Assembly (NCBI GenBank): GCA_964495705.1
Contig: CAZBWS010000007.1
Location: 4,412-68,411 of the forward strand
Direction of reading: 5' to 3'
Length of the DNA: 64,000 nt
Source: CAZBWS01 sp964495705
GTDB taxonomy: Bacteria; Pseudomonadota; Gammaproteobacteria; HTCC5015
Made by a program: the position numbers and the translations under genes. Under the pieces are notes generated by a model, which saw only the letters and a program-made list of their open reading frames with translations, was not told the origin of the DNA and ran no database searches. Below are positions 52,183-61,458 of the stretch, in pieces. The stretch's first letter is position 1; every line of letters begins with the position of its first letter.

Positions 52183-53475
52183 TTAGGAGCAGCTAATAAT
52201 GATAATTCCGCGCAGCTTATCATCCACATAAAGCAAAGGACAATATGCGCGTAACCAATGTGGTACCTTGGCCTCTTGAAAAGCGTTCTTTAGGCTTTTA
52301 CTGTGCTGATGTCCCACTTGATAAACTCGTGTGGAATTGGGCTGGTTAAATTTTATATCAACGTGCACTGTTGCTTCAGGCAAGCGGATATTTTGTTGCT
52401 GAAGCAGATCTTCATTCAACTCAAGCTCTAATTCCTTTATAACTAGAGAAGACGTTGTATTCCAAACGCTGTATTTTTCAGGTGTAAGGCTGGCACGCTG
52501 CTTTTCTAATTGCGTATCACAGCAATACAGTCTGCCCCCATAGCTTCGTATGATCACACTGTCATCGAACTCTCCCCAAGTTACCTCACCCTTAGCATCT
52601 TGACGCGCATCTAGTAATTTCTGTATCTGCGCCAATACCCCTTGACTGGGAGTGGCCGCCCCCTGCTCTTGTAACCACAGGCGTAATAATGCGGATAGCT
52701 TGCTAGCAGCGAGTTTTTCAGCTGGCGCAAAAACGCCTTCCTGGGTATTTTTCTGTAGCGCAGCTTGTAATTCAGCATTGAGCAAAATTTGTTGCTCTGC
52801 CAGCAGCGCCGCACTGCGTGCCACCGTTGTATTCGCACTGGGCCAGCGCTGCTGTAGGAGTGGCATCACCCGATTACGTAGATAATTACGATCATAATTA
52901 TCTTCAAGATTACTGGGGTCTTGAATATAAGAGAGTTGATATTGCTGCGCATATTCTTCTAGTTCGGCTCGGCTTTTTGACAGCAAGGGGCGGCCTTGAC
53001 GGCCTTGACCCAATGCTTTTATCGCGGGCATAGCGGATAAACCTGCTGGCCCTGCTCCGCGCATCAGCTGTAATAATAAAGTTTCTGCCTGATCATCTTG
53101 ATGGTGGGCGGTGAGCAATACCGATGCTATATCCTGTTGAGCGAATAGTGTTTCAAAAGCGTGGTAACGCCCTGCTCGGGCCGCTTGCTCAGGGCTTTGC
53201 CCCTGGGCGGCTTGGGCGTTAATGCGGATAGTCTGAAAAGGCATATTATAGGCAGAGCACTTCGCTTCACAATGACTTGCCCATGCCTTAGATTCAGCTT
53301 GCAGGCCGTGGTCAATATAAACCGCTAGAAGTTGTGCGTGTAGCGAGCCTTGCAGTTGAGCCAGCGTATGCAACATGACACTGGAATCTAGGCCGCCGCT
53401 GTAGCCAATAATTAACAGGGTGTTTTTATTGTTAAGCTGATAGCGCTCAAGGAAGTTGAGAAGGGTTTGTTGCAT
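52183..53475 (-). CDS. tilS: tRNA(Ile)-lysidine synthetase
   Basis: 430 aa. The PP-loop IIGYSGGLDSSVMLHTLAQL, AVYIDHGLQAESKAW, TAHHQDDQAETLLLQLMRG and the C-terminal TilS domains are all recognisable. It converts C34 of the AUA-reading tRNA-Ile to lysidine. It lies between accA and the membrane protein gene. It carries two ATGCGGATA copies (52689, 53222). Confidence 0.96.
   Translation of the reverse strand: MQQTLLNFLERYQLNNKNTLLIIGYSGGLDSSVMLHTLAQLQGSLHAQLLAVYIDHGLQAESKAWASHCEAKCSAYNMPFQTIRINAQAAQGQSPEQAARAGRYHAFETLFAQQDIASVLLTAHHQDDQAETLLLQLMRGAGPAGLSAMPAIKALGQGRQGRPLLSKSRAELEEYAQQYQLSYIQDPSNLEDNYDRNYLRNRVMPLLQQRWPSANTTVARSAALLAEQQILLNAELQAALQKNTQEGVFAPAEKLAASKLSALLRLWLQEQGAATPSQGVLAQIQKLLDARQDAKGEVTWGEFDDSVIIRSYGGRLYCCDTQLEKQRASLTPEKYSVWNTTSSLVIKELELELNEDLLQQQNIRLPEATVHVDIKFNQPNSTRVYQVGHQHSKSLKNAFQEAKVPHWLRAYCPLLYVDDKLRGIIIISCS
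52689..52697 (+). repeat. ATGCGGATA motif copy
   Basis: In tilS on the opposite strand; read as L-S-A. Confidence 0.85.
53222..53230 (+). repeat. ATGCGGATA motif copy
   Basis: Second copy in tilS; read as I-R-I. Confidence 0.85.
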
Positions 53476-53489
53476 CGCCTTTAGAACGG

Positions 53490-54449
53490 TTATTCAATCT
53501 GTCCGAAGGACTTAAGGCGTGCATAGCGTGCCTGCAACAGCTCTTGCTCTGGTAATGCAGAGTATTTGTCTAGTTGTTTTAACAACATTTTTTTTATGCT
53601 TTTGGCAATTTTAGCGGGCTCACGATGGCAGCCACCCATAGGTTCAGTAATCACTTCATCGACGAGCTTAAGCTCATGCAATCGCTGTGCGGTGATCGCC
53701 ATCGCCTCTGCCGCATCGGGGGCACGCTCGGCACTCTTCCATAGGATAGAAGCGCAACCTTCTGGGGAAATAACCGAATAAGTACTAAATTGCAGCATGG
53801 CCAGGTAATCACAAACACCAATAGCCAAAGCACCTCCAGAGCCGCCTTCACCGATAACGGTGGTAATAACCGGGGTTTTGAGTTCAGCAAATAGCAATAG
53901 ACTGCTGGCAATCGCCTCGGACTGACCACGTGCTTCCGCGTCAATACCAGGGTATGCGCCTGGGGTGTCTACAAAGGTAATAACGGGCAGTTTAAAGCGC
54001 TCAGCCATTTGCGCTAGGCGCTGAGCTTTACGATAGCCTTCGGGGCGAGGCATGCCAAAATTGCGCTTCAACTTTTGCTTGGTATCACGCCCCTTTTGGT
54101 GTCCAATGACCACAACAGAGCGTCCATCTAGCTTGGCCAAGCCACCCACAATGGCAGCATCGTCGGCAAACATGCGGTCACCATGTAGTTCTTCAAAATC
54201 GGTAAAGATATGTTCAAGGTAATCTAAGGTGTAGGGGCGTTGAGGATGGCGAGCAATTTGTGCAACTTGCCAGGGCGTTAATTTGTTATAGACATTTTCC
54301 AACAAATTATTGCGCTTACCCTCTAGGGACTTCACTTCTTCCCGCACATTGATACCCGACGTGTCGGTACTGTGGCGCAGGGCTTCTATACGCTCATCTA
54401 GTTCCGCAATCGGTTGTTCAAAATCAAGGTAATTTGGGTTCATAGTCAA
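53490..54449 (-). CDS. accA: Acetyl-CoA carboxylase carboxyltransferase alpha subunit
   Basis: 319 aa. The N-terminal coiled segment, FTDFEELHGDRMFADDAAI, GHQKGRDTKQKLKRNFGMPR, FVDTPGAYPGIDAEARGQSE and GEGGSGGALAIGVCD match AccA. It transfers carboxyl from biotin to acetyl-CoA with AccD. Position directly after dnaE (64 bp) is conserved. Confidence 0.98.
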   Translation of the reverse strand: MTMNPNYLDFEQPIAELDERIEALRHSTDTSGINVREEVKSLEGKRNNLLENVYNKLTPWQVAQIARHPQRPYTLDYLEHIFTDFEELHGDRMFADDAAIVGGLAKLDGRSVVVIGHQKGRDTKQKLKRNFGMPRPEGYRKAQRLAQMAERFKLPVITFVDTPGAYPGIDAEARGQSEAIASSLLLFAELKTPVITTVIGEGGSGGALAIGVCDYLAMLQFSTYSVISPEGCASILWKSAERAPDAAEAMAITAQRLHELKLVDEVITEPMGGCHREPAKIAKSIKKMLLKQLDKYSALPEQELLQARYARLKSFGQIE

Positions 54450-54513
54450 GTTCCAGTATTTCTAGGAATTTTGCCACAAGCGAGCCAGTAAGTAACCCGT
54501 ACTATGAGGCTAA

Positions 54514-57500
54514 TTAATAACTCACTTTAACGGCGTCAATACCCACTAGCTTGCGCAGGTCAGCGACCAAGGTCTCCCTAGGAGCAACACGCCACTCATC
54601 ACCTAAGGTGACAGGTGCCTTGGCGGCATAGTTCTCATAGTAAATAAAAATAGGACAGGGGCCATTTTTATAAGGCTGCAAGGCTAAGCTAAGCTTTTGC
54701 ATAAAGCCATTAACGACCTGGTTTTCATGCAAGCGTATATCCACGCGCTTGGCAAAGTGATCCCTGGCCGTATCAATATCGTATAGCTCTGCAGAGCGCA
54801 CCCTGACTTCGTTGCGGAAACTGTCCACACCCAAGCCGCCCTTAACAATTAACACCTTATCTTTCACAATCAAAGACTCGTAGGCATCCAAGCATTCACC
54901 CATCACTTCAACATTTAAGCGGCGGGTATTATCGTCAAGGACCAGCTCCGCTTTTCTGCCCCCATTGCGGAAAGTGCGGTAGTTCACTTCAATCACTAAA
55001 CCAGCTACCACAACATCGACATCTTGGTTGCCCCACTTTTTCTGAGAGCTAGGTGCAACACTGCCCAGATTATCCAAGTGCTCAGACAGCCTACGATGGG
55101 TTATCTTGATCACTTCCGAGTCATACTTATCGAAGGGATGCCCCGTTAGGTAAAGGCCTAATACGGCTTTTTCTTCCTGTAATAGAAACTCTTCATCCCA
55201 CTCTTCCAGCTCCGGCAGTGCGACAGGGGCAAAATCATTACCTTGATCAACCATGCCAAAGATATCAACCTGTCCCGCTAAGGCATCTTTTTGATGCTGG
55301 CTGGCTGCCTTAAGGGCATCGTCTAGGCCGGCCATTAAACTGGCACGATTAGGGCCAATTTCATCTAAGGCCCCGCCGCGCACCAAAGCCTCTAGGACAC
55401 GACGATTGAGCTTGCGCCCCTCCACACGGCGGCAGAAATCGTGTAGATCGCGGTATTCGCCACTAGCCAAACACTCCGCTTGAACGGCCTCAATCACACC
55501 TTCACCAACACCTTTAAGTGCACCTAAGCCATAACGAATCGTCTTTTCATCTTGTACAGTAAATTTATAACTAGAGCTATTCACTGACGGTGGCAGTATT
55601 TCTAACTGCATATGCTCACTGCGGCACTCGTCAATCAGAATTACAACCTTATCGGTGTTATCCATATCTGCCGATAATACCGCCGACATAAACTCAGCCG
55701 GGTAATGGGCTTTTAACCAAGCCGTTTGATAGGATACCAAGGCATAGGCAGCCGAGTGGGACTTGTTAAAGCCATATCCTGCAAACTTCTCCACCAAGTC
55801 AAAGATGTTTTCTGCCAGCACAACATCAATGCCTTGGCCTTTGCAGCCCTCAAGGAAAGAACCTTTTTGCTTGGCCATCTCCTCCGGTTTTTTCTTACCC
55901 ATCGCTCGGCGTAGCATATCCGCACCACCAAGACTGTACCCACCCATCACCTGGGCAATCTGCATTACCTGCTCTTGGTATAGAATAATGCCATAGGTAG
56001 GCTCTAGTACCGGCTTTAAGCCTTCGTATTGATAGTCTTGATGGGGGTAAGATACGGGTTCACGACCGTGCTTACGGTTAATGAAATCGTCAACCATGCC
56101 CGAATCCAGTGGCCCTGGACGGAACAGCGCCACCAAGGCAATGATGTCTTCAAAGCTATCGGGTTGCAGCTTCTTAATCAGCGACTTCATACCACTGGAT
56201 TCAAGCTGGAATACCGCAGTGGTTTGCTGAGCCTTTAAAAGCTCGAAGGCCTGTCGATCTTCAAGGTCGATCTTGGCAATATCAAGGGCTTCTAAGCCTT
56301 CTTTAGCTCGGCGCTTGTCTACTTCAACCAGCGCCCAATCAATAATGGTGAGTGTACGCAGCCCTAAGAAGTCAAACTTCACCAGTCCGATAGATTCAAC
56401 ATCATCCTTATCAAACTGAGTTACCAAGCTGCCGCCGCCTTCCTCACAATACAGGGGCGTAAAGTCAGTCAGCTTAGTCGGAGCAATAACTACTCCACCC
56501 GCATGCTTACCCGCATTTCGGGCCAAACCTTCCAACTTCAAGGCCATATCGATGAGGTTACTCACTTCCTCATCATTATCGTAGCGTTCCTTCATCTCAG
56601 GCTCTTGCTCTAGTGCCTGAGATAATTTGATACCCACTTCAAAGGGAATCATCTTAGAAATGCTGTCGACAAAGCCATAGCCGTGGCCCATGACACGACC
56701 CACATCCCGAACCACCGCCTTGGCCGCCATGGTTCCGTAAGTAATGATTTGCGATACCTGATCGCGGCCATAGGTCTCTGCCACATGATCAATTACGCGG
56801 TCGCGACCATCCATGCAGAAGTCCACATCGAAATCAGGCATAGAGATTCGTTCAGGGTTGAGGAATCGCTCAAACAGTAGATCGTATTCAATGGGGTCCA
56901 AATCGGTAATTTTTAAGGCATAAGCAACAATTGAACCTGCTCCCGAACCACGACCTGGGCCTACGGGTATGCCGTTGTCTTTAGACCATTGGATAAACTC
57001 CATTACGATGAGGAAGTACCCTGGGAAACCCATATCGAGAATAACCCCGACCTCAATATCTAGACGGTCGTAGTAGCTTTTTATCTTTTCTTCAGACCAA
57101 GGTTCAGGGTCAATACTTTGTAACTGTTCAAGGCGCCAATCCAGCCCCTCTCTAGAAACACGGGCAAAAAACTCTGCTTCAGTTTCACCTGCAGGAATTG
57201 GGAAGTTCGGCAAAAAGTACTCACCCGAGTGAGGTACAACATTACAACGCTTAGCTATTTCTACTGTATTTTCAATAGCTTCTGGAATATCTTTAAAGAG
57301 ATTTATCATCTCTTCTGGAGACCTTAAATATTGCTCATTACTGTATATTTTAGGTCTACGAGGATCGTCTAGAGCACGCCCATCGTGCACACATACCCGT
57401 ACTTCATGGGCATCAAAATCATCTTGCTTTAAAAAGCGAACGTCATTAGTGGCTACAACGGGGACTTGAAACTGACTTGCAATGGCTAATACTTGGGCAA

Positions 57501-58041
57501 TATACAGCTCTTCCCCGTCACGCCCTGTGCGCTGTAGTTCTAAGTAAAAGCGCTGTGGAAATAAAGATTGGTATTCTTGTACTAATTTGGCCGCAAGTTC
57601 TAAGTTGCCGCCCAAAATGGCTCGGCCTACATCACCGCTGCGTCCACCTGAAAGTGCGATCAAACCTTGGGTGCGCGTCGCAATCCACGCTTTATCCACT
57701 ATGGCCATGCCGCCGCGCTGACCATCGGTATACGCTAGCGAAACGACTTCCGTTAAGTTTTTATAGCCCACATCATTTTGGCAAAGTAGTACAATCTGTG
57801 TAGGTGCTTCTTGGGGGTCAGGCTGTTTCAGCCATAGATCTGCACCGATGATGGGCTTGATGCCATTACTTTGCGCTGCACGGCAGAATTTAACCATAGC
57901 AAACAAGTTGCTTTGGTCTGTTAATGCCACCGCAGGCATTCCCTGTTCTGCCACAGTGGCACAAAGTGGTTTTAAGCGAACGACACTGTCAACTAAGGAG
58001 TATTCGGAATGCAGACGCAAATGTACAAAAGACTGGGGCAT
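54514..58041 (-). CDS. dnaE: DNA polymerase III alpha subunit
   Basis: 1175 aa, full length. The PHP domain opens with FVHLRLHSEYSLVDS. The polymerase palm includes PDFDVDFCMDGRDRVIDHVA (catalytic Asp residues) and GPGRGSGAGSIVAYALKITD. The tHhH/OB region and C-terminal tau-binding tail follow. It is the DnaE1 replicase, not the shorter ImuC/DnaE2, judging by length and position beside accA. Confidence 0.98.
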   Translation of the reverse strand: MPQSFVHLRLHSEYSLVDSVVRLKPLCATVAEQGMPAVALTDQSNLFAMVKFCRAAQSNGIKPIIGADLWLKQPDPQEAPTQIVLLCQNDVGYKNLTEVVSLAYTDGQRGGMAIVDKAWIATRTQGLIALSGGRSGDVGRAILGGNLELAAKLVQEYQSLFPQRFYLELQRTGRDGEELYIAQVLAIASQFQVPVVATNDVRFLKQDDFDAHEVRVCVHDGRALDDPRRPKIYSNEQYLRSPEEMINLFKDIPEAIENTVEIAKRCNVVPHSGEYFLPNFPIPAGETEAEFFARVSREGLDWRLEQLQSIDPEPWSEEKIKSYYDRLDIEVGVILDMGFPGYFLIVMEFIQWSKDNGIPVGPGRGSGAGSIVAYALKITDLDPIEYDLLFERFLNPERISMPDFDVDFCMDGRDRVIDHVAETYGRDQVSQIITYGTMAAKAVVRDVGRVMGHGYGFVDSISKMIPFEVGIKLSQALEQEPEMKERYDNDEEVSNLIDMALKLEGLARNAGKHAGGVVIAPTKLTDFTPLYCEEGGGSLVTQFDKDDVESIGLVKFDFLGLRTLTIIDWALVEVDKRRAKEGLEALDIAKIDLEDRQAFELLKAQQTTAVFQLESSGMKSLIKKLQPDSFEDIIALVALFRPGPLDSGMVDDFINRKHGREPVSYPHQDYQYEGLKPVLEPTYGIILYQEQVMQIAQVMGGYSLGGADMLRRAMGKKKPEEMAKQKGSFLEGCKGQGIDVVLAENIFDLVEKFAGYGFNKSHSAAYALVSYQTAWLKAHYPAEFMSAVLSADMDNTDKVVILIDECRSEHMQLEILPPSVNSSSYKFTVQDEKTIRYGLGALKGVGEGVIEAVQAECLASGEYRDLHDFCRRVEGRKLNRRVLEALVRGGALDEIGPNRASLMAGLDDALKAASQHQKDALAGQVDIFGMVDQGNDFAPVALPELEEWDEEFLLQEEKAVLGLYLTGHPFDKYDSEVIKITHRRLSEHLDNLGSVAPSSQKKWGNQDVDVVVAGLVIEVNYRTFRNGGRKAELVLDDNTRRLNVEVMGECLDAYESLIVKDKVLIVKGGLGVDSFRNEVRVRSAELYDIDTARDHFAKRVDIRLHENQVVNGFMQKLSLALQPYKNGPCPIFIYYENYAAKAPVTLGDEWRVAPRETLVADLRKLVGIDAVKVSY

Positions 58042-58134
58042 TGGAGCGTGCTTAACTTATAGCGATACAGGGGCGTAAGTGTGGTGATTTAGTCTGTTAA
58101 CTTCAAGTCTTGTTTTTCAATTTATAAGTACATA

Positions 58135-58143
58135 ATGCGGATA
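58135..58143 (+). repeat. ATGCGGATA motif copy
   Basis: Extended form (AATGCGGATAGCCT) in the gap between dnaE and the ImuB-like gene. Confidence 0.9.
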
Positions 58144-58153
58144 GCCTATTTAG

Positions 58154-59110
58154 CTACGCTAGCGCCTGATAACTTTGACTCGACGTATTGCTTGCTTGGC
58201 TGTGCCAAGGTGATACATCAGCAAACAATTCGCCCTGTATACGCTGCGCACAGACTTCCCTAGCAACTAGGCGATAACACACTACACCACCTATTAGCTT
58301 GGCTTTGCGCTTTTCAAGTTTTGCAGGCCAATCAGCAGACTGATGATCATTCTCTAACCATTGCTGCACCTGCCCTTCTTGAGTATGTAGCTCAACCATC
58401 ATTTGGCCGGCAACATAATGGCGCTTAGAAAGTTGTTGGTTTAGCTTGTCTCGATACATTAACAAGGCTTGAATATCTAGCTGTTTGGCCTTACTCGCTG
58501 CTTGGCCAATGCTCAACTCAACAGGAGGCTGTTTATCCCAAAGTGTACGAGGTACTGATTTTCCCTGTGCCAACAAGACCAAGGCCTTACCCATTTCACC
58601 AAAGCGATTAGTTAAATATGTGCTGGGGACAGATTGAATATCGCTGATTTTACGCAGGCCGTATTGAGCTAAAAATCCTGATACACCTGAGACTAAATTA
58701 TCTAAGACCGTGAGAGGCATACTTGACAATACCCGCTGGGCATCCCAGGCCGGTACGATACGTAAAACCTTAGAAGTATCTTGGCGAACAGCTAAAAATG
58801 CAGCCAAGGCATCTCCTGCTAAGCCTACTTTAATCTCATCCTTATTCGGCAACTGATCCATCATTTGCTTCAGCATATGCACAGGAGAGTTATAATGGCG
58901 TTGCTGTGATGTTAAATCCAACAATAACTCACCCGACTCCATTAACTCTATATTTGGGCAATAGCGCGCTAACGCCTGTATCAACTGTGTTGAAAAATGT
59001 TGGTTCCAAGCTTTTAACGCTATCACCGCATAGGCCTTAGGCCAGTGTACTGGGCAAGTCGCCCCCCAAGGGTATTGAATAGAGCGAGATTGAATGGCTG
59101 GAGTATTCAT
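58154..59110 (-). CDS. ImuB-like degenerate Y-family DNA polymerase homologue
   Basis: 318 aa. Its start abuts the lexA stop, so it is co-transcribed with lexA. Recognisable Y-family blocks are IELMESGELLLDLT (aligning with the SIDExxxD motif but with Gly for Asp), the palm helix KVGLAGDALAAFLAV, the HhH-like LVSGVSGFLAQYGLRKISDI, YLTNRFGEMGKALVLLAQGK and a little-finger-like beta region. The first ~60 residues of a normal polymerase, including its first catalytic Asp, are absent. I infer an ImuB-type non-catalytic protein acting in SOS mutagenesis; the ImuA and DnaE2 partners are not in the window. Confidence 0.75.
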   Translation of the reverse strand: MNTPAIQSRSIQYPWGATCPVHWPKAYAVIALKAWNQHFSTQLIQALARYCPNIELMESGELLLDLTSQQRHYNSPVHMLKQMMDQLPNKDEIKVGLAGDALAAFLAVRQDTSKVLRIVPAWDAQRVLSSMPLTVLDNLVSGVSGFLAQYGLRKISDIQSVPSTYLTNRFGEMGKALVLLAQGKSVPRTLWDKQPPVELSIGQAASKAKQLDIQALLMYRDKLNQQLSKRHYVAGQMMVELHTQEGQVQQWLENDHQSADWPAKLEKRKAKLIGGVVCYRLVAREVCAQRIQGELFADVSPWHSQASNTSSQSYQALA

Positions 59111-59703
59111 TAATAGACCCTCATCTGACCTTTTAATATGCCTTGGATTTGTACCTGATCTGCTGGGTACAACATCGGCTGCATAGTGCTGTTAGCGGGA
59201 ATTAGCTTGATCTGATTACCTGCGGTGTACTCTATCGTTTTTAAGGTCACATCCTGCCCTTCAACCAAAGCGACAACAATGTCATAGTTATTCGCTGTAT
59301 TGGCCGATTCAATAACCACCCAATCTCCGTCATAGATGCCTTCGTCAATCATAGACTCGCCCTTCACTTTTAAGGCATAGCGATTTGATCCTGCGAAGAT
59401 ATGGTTGAGGTCGAGGCTGTCTTCGTTGGCAACTGCCTCTATGGGTTGACCGGCAGCGATAGAACCTAACAAGGGAATACAACCCGGAGCAATATCATCT
59501 TGAGCAATAATGCGGATACCTCGGTGACGACCGGTTTTCTCGATCATACCCGCCTCTTCTAAAGCGGCGATATAACGATGTACAACACCCTTAGAATTGA
59601 TACCTAAGCCTTCACCAATCTCCGTCAGCAAAGGCGCTTGGCCCTGCTCCCGAATGTAGTTAACAATAAAATTATAAACGTCTTGTTCGCGTGGGGACAA
59701 CAT
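59110..59703 (-). CDS. lexA: LexA-type SOS repressor with unusual recognition helix
   Basis: 197 aa. N-terminal winged HTH followed by a peptidase S24 domain. The self-cleavage bond is Ala84-Gly85 in SIAAGQPIEA, with catalytic Ser117 (KGESMIDEGI) and Lys155 (DVTLKTIE). The recognition region INSKGVVHRYIAALEEAGMI differs from canonical gammaproteobacterial LexA and resembles the alphaproteobacterial SKSGIHRxIxALEExGFI. Matching this, its promoter carries GTTC-N7-GTTC boxes. It represses itself and the downstream ImuB-like gene by inference. Contains an ATGCGGATA at 59510. Confidence 0.93.
   Translation of the reverse strand: MLSPREQDVYNFIVNYIREQGQAPLLTEIGEGLGINSKGVVHRYIAALEEAGMIEKTGRHRGIRIIAQDDIAPGCIPLLGSIAAGQPIEAVANEDSLDLNHIFAGSNRYALKVKGESMIDEGIYDGDWVVIESANTANNYDIVVALVEGQDVTLKTIEYTAGNQIKLIPANSTMQPMLYPADQVQIQGILKGQMRVY
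59510..59518 (+). repeat. ATGCGGATA motif copy
   Basis: In lexA on the opposite strand; read as I-R-I. Confidence 0.85.
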
Positions 59704-59706
59704 AAA

Positions 59707-59721
59707 GTTCTCTTTTAGTTC
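59707..59721 (+). promoter_or_regulatory. Putative LexA box 1 (GTTC-N7-GTTC), proximal
   Basis: GTTC-TCTTTTA-GTTC, 3 bp upstream of the lexA ATG (59703), overlapping the ribosome-binding region. Matches the alphaproteobacterial SOS consensus. Confidence 0.75.
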
Positions 59722-59732
59722 TCATTGACTGC

Positions 59733-59762
59733 AGTATAGAGAACTTAGGGAGAACTTTGCAA
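59733..59762 (-). promoter_or_regulatory. lexA promoter
   Basis: On the minus strand TTGCAA (59762-59757) and TATACT (59738-59733) are separated by 18 bp, with the distal LexA box inside the spacer. The start codon is about 30 bp from the -10, leaving a short leader. Confidence 0.75.
59741..59755 (-). promoter_or_regulatory. Putative LexA box 2 (GTTC-N7-GTTC), in the promoter spacer
   Basis: Minus-strand GTTC-TCCCTAA-GTTC, reverse orientation relative to box 1, with 19 bp between boxes. Occupancy would block RNA polymerase between -35 and -10. Confidence 0.75.
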
Positions 59763-59923
59763 GTATTATTTGGCATTCTTTTTTTGCCCTGTGTAACTGG
59801 GCAAGGCAATTGTTAATTACGACAATAAATGACGCTCATAAACGACCCGCCACCCTTCCCTCGCTTTAAGCTTTTAGCCTATGGTAAATAACAGCATATG
59901 ACACACCAACAAGGGGAACAGAT

Positions 59924-61417
59924 ATGCGCAATGTAGATGTACTTATCATAGGAGCGGGCTTATCTGGTATTGGAGCGGCTTGTCACTTAACCCGCAAATG
60001 CCCGAACAAAAGCTATACGATCCTAGAGCGCAGACAAAATATTGGCGGCACCTGGGATTTATTCCGCTACCCCGGCGTGCGCTCAGACTCCGACATGTTC
60101 ACCTTAGGCTATAGCTTCCGCCCCTGGACCAAAGAAAAGGTATTGGCCGACGGTGAGTCTATACGCAACTACATCAAAGACACCGCCGAGGAATACAATG
60201 TAAAACAGCACATTCAATTTGGCCTCAAAGTCATCTCATCCAACTGGTCTAGCCAAGACGCGCGCTGGACGGTGAAGGTGAAAGACGAGGCCAGCGGAGA
60301 AATACAGCACTATAGCTGTGAGTTTTTAATTAGCTGCACGGGCTACTACAACTACGACCAGGGCTTTACCCCCGATTTTAAGGGCGCGGATAAATTCAAA
60401 GGGCAAATCGTACATCCACAACATTGGCCGAAGGACTTAGACTACCAAGATAAAAAAGTCGTCATTATCGGCAGTGGTGCAACAGCGGTAACCCTAGTCC
60501 CAGAAATGGCTAAAAGTGCGGCACATGTGACCATGTTACAGCGCTCTCCTACCTATATAGCGACGGTACCCGAGGTAGATCCTATCAGTGTAAAGTTGCG
60601 TAAATACCTGCCCGAGATGGCCGTGTATCGCATGGCCAGAATACGTAATATTGGCTTGCAACGCACCGTCTATCGCTTATCCAAAAAACGTCCCAAACTG
60701 ATGAAGCGCGTCTTGCTTTCCGCTGCTAAGCGCCAGCTCGGGGAGGATGTGGATATGGCCAATTTCACACCCAACTATAACCCCTGGGATCAGCGCCTCT
60801 GTGCCGTACCCAATGGTGACTTATTTAAAACGATCAAGAATGGCAACGCATCTGTAGTCACGGAACAGATTGACAGCTTCACTGCCAAAGGCATCAAGCT
60901 AAGTAGCGGTGAAATATTAGAAGCCGATATTGTGGTTACCGCTACAGGGCTGAATATTCAAATGCTAGGGGGCGCCACGGCGACTATTGACGGTGAGCCC
61001 GTCGAACCTGGCAACACCATGGTTTATCGCGGCGTTATGTTGCGCGATATCCCCAATATGGCCATGATTTTTGGTTACACCAATTCTTCTTGGACACTGA
61101 AAGCGGATATTGCTTGCGAGTATATCTGTCGTCTGCTGAAACAAATGGATAAAATGGCAGCTCATCAAGTTATCCCCCGCGACCATGAAAACTGCGTATC
61201 GGACAAGCCGATGATGGATATGCAGTCTGGCTATCTTGCCCGCGCAGCGAGCACGATGCCCAAGCAAGGTACACAAGCACCTTGGCAGATTTTAAATGAC
61301 TATGTGCGGGATATACCCTTGCTACGCTACGGCAGCGTTAATGATGGTAGCTTAGAGTTTAGTCATATTAATAAACCCAAGTCACAGGGTGTATTTAAAA
61401 GCTTATTAAGCTCCTAG
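59924..61417 (+). CDS. Baeyer-Villiger-type flavin monooxygenase 1
   Basis: 497 aa with a good Shine-Dalgarno (AAGGGGA). FAD-binding IIGAGLSGIGAACHL, the GGTWDLFRYPGVRSDSD segment, and the BVMO fingerprint FKGQIVHPQHWPKD (FxGxxxHxxxWP) precede the NADPH-binding IIGSGATAVTLVPEMA. It would insert oxygen next to a ketone carbonyl to give an ester or lactone. It is followed 41 bp later by a second monooxygenase and then a lipase/esterase, so ketone oxidation and ester handling may be coupled. Substrate unknown. Confidence 0.93.
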   Translation: MRNVDVLIIGAGLSGIGAACHLTRKCPNKSYTILERRQNIGGTWDLFRYPGVRSDSDMFTLGYSFRPWTKEKVLADGESIRNYIKDTAEEYNVKQHIQFGLKVISSNWSSQDARWTVKVKDEASGEIQHYSCEFLISCTGYYNYDQGFTPDFKGADKFKGQIVHPQHWPKDLDYQDKKVVIIGSGATAVTLVPEMAKSAAHVTMLQRSPTYIATVPEVDPISVKLRKYLPEMAVYRMARIRNIGLQRTVYRLSKKRPKLMKRVLLSAAKRQLGEDVDMANFTPNYNPWDQRLCAVPNGDLFKTIKNGNASVVTEQIDSFTAKGIKLSSGEILEADIVVTATGLNIQMLGGATATIDGEPVEPGNTMVYRGVMLRDIPNMAMIFGYTNSSWTLKADIACEYICRLLKQMDKMAAHQVIPRDHENCVSDKPMMDMQSGYLARAASTMPKQGTQAPWQILNDYVRDIPLLRYGSVNDGSLEFSHINKPKSQGVFKSLLSS

Positions 61418-61458
61418 CCGTTCATCATTCATAAACTATAAACAAGAAGAGAAGTAGT

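Noticed and set aside
54514..58041. dnaE as an error-prone DnaE2/ImuC because it lies close to lexA and an ImuB-like gene
   Set aside because: Full 1175-residue length and accA adjacency fit the replicative DnaE1; other gammaproteobacteria show the same order.
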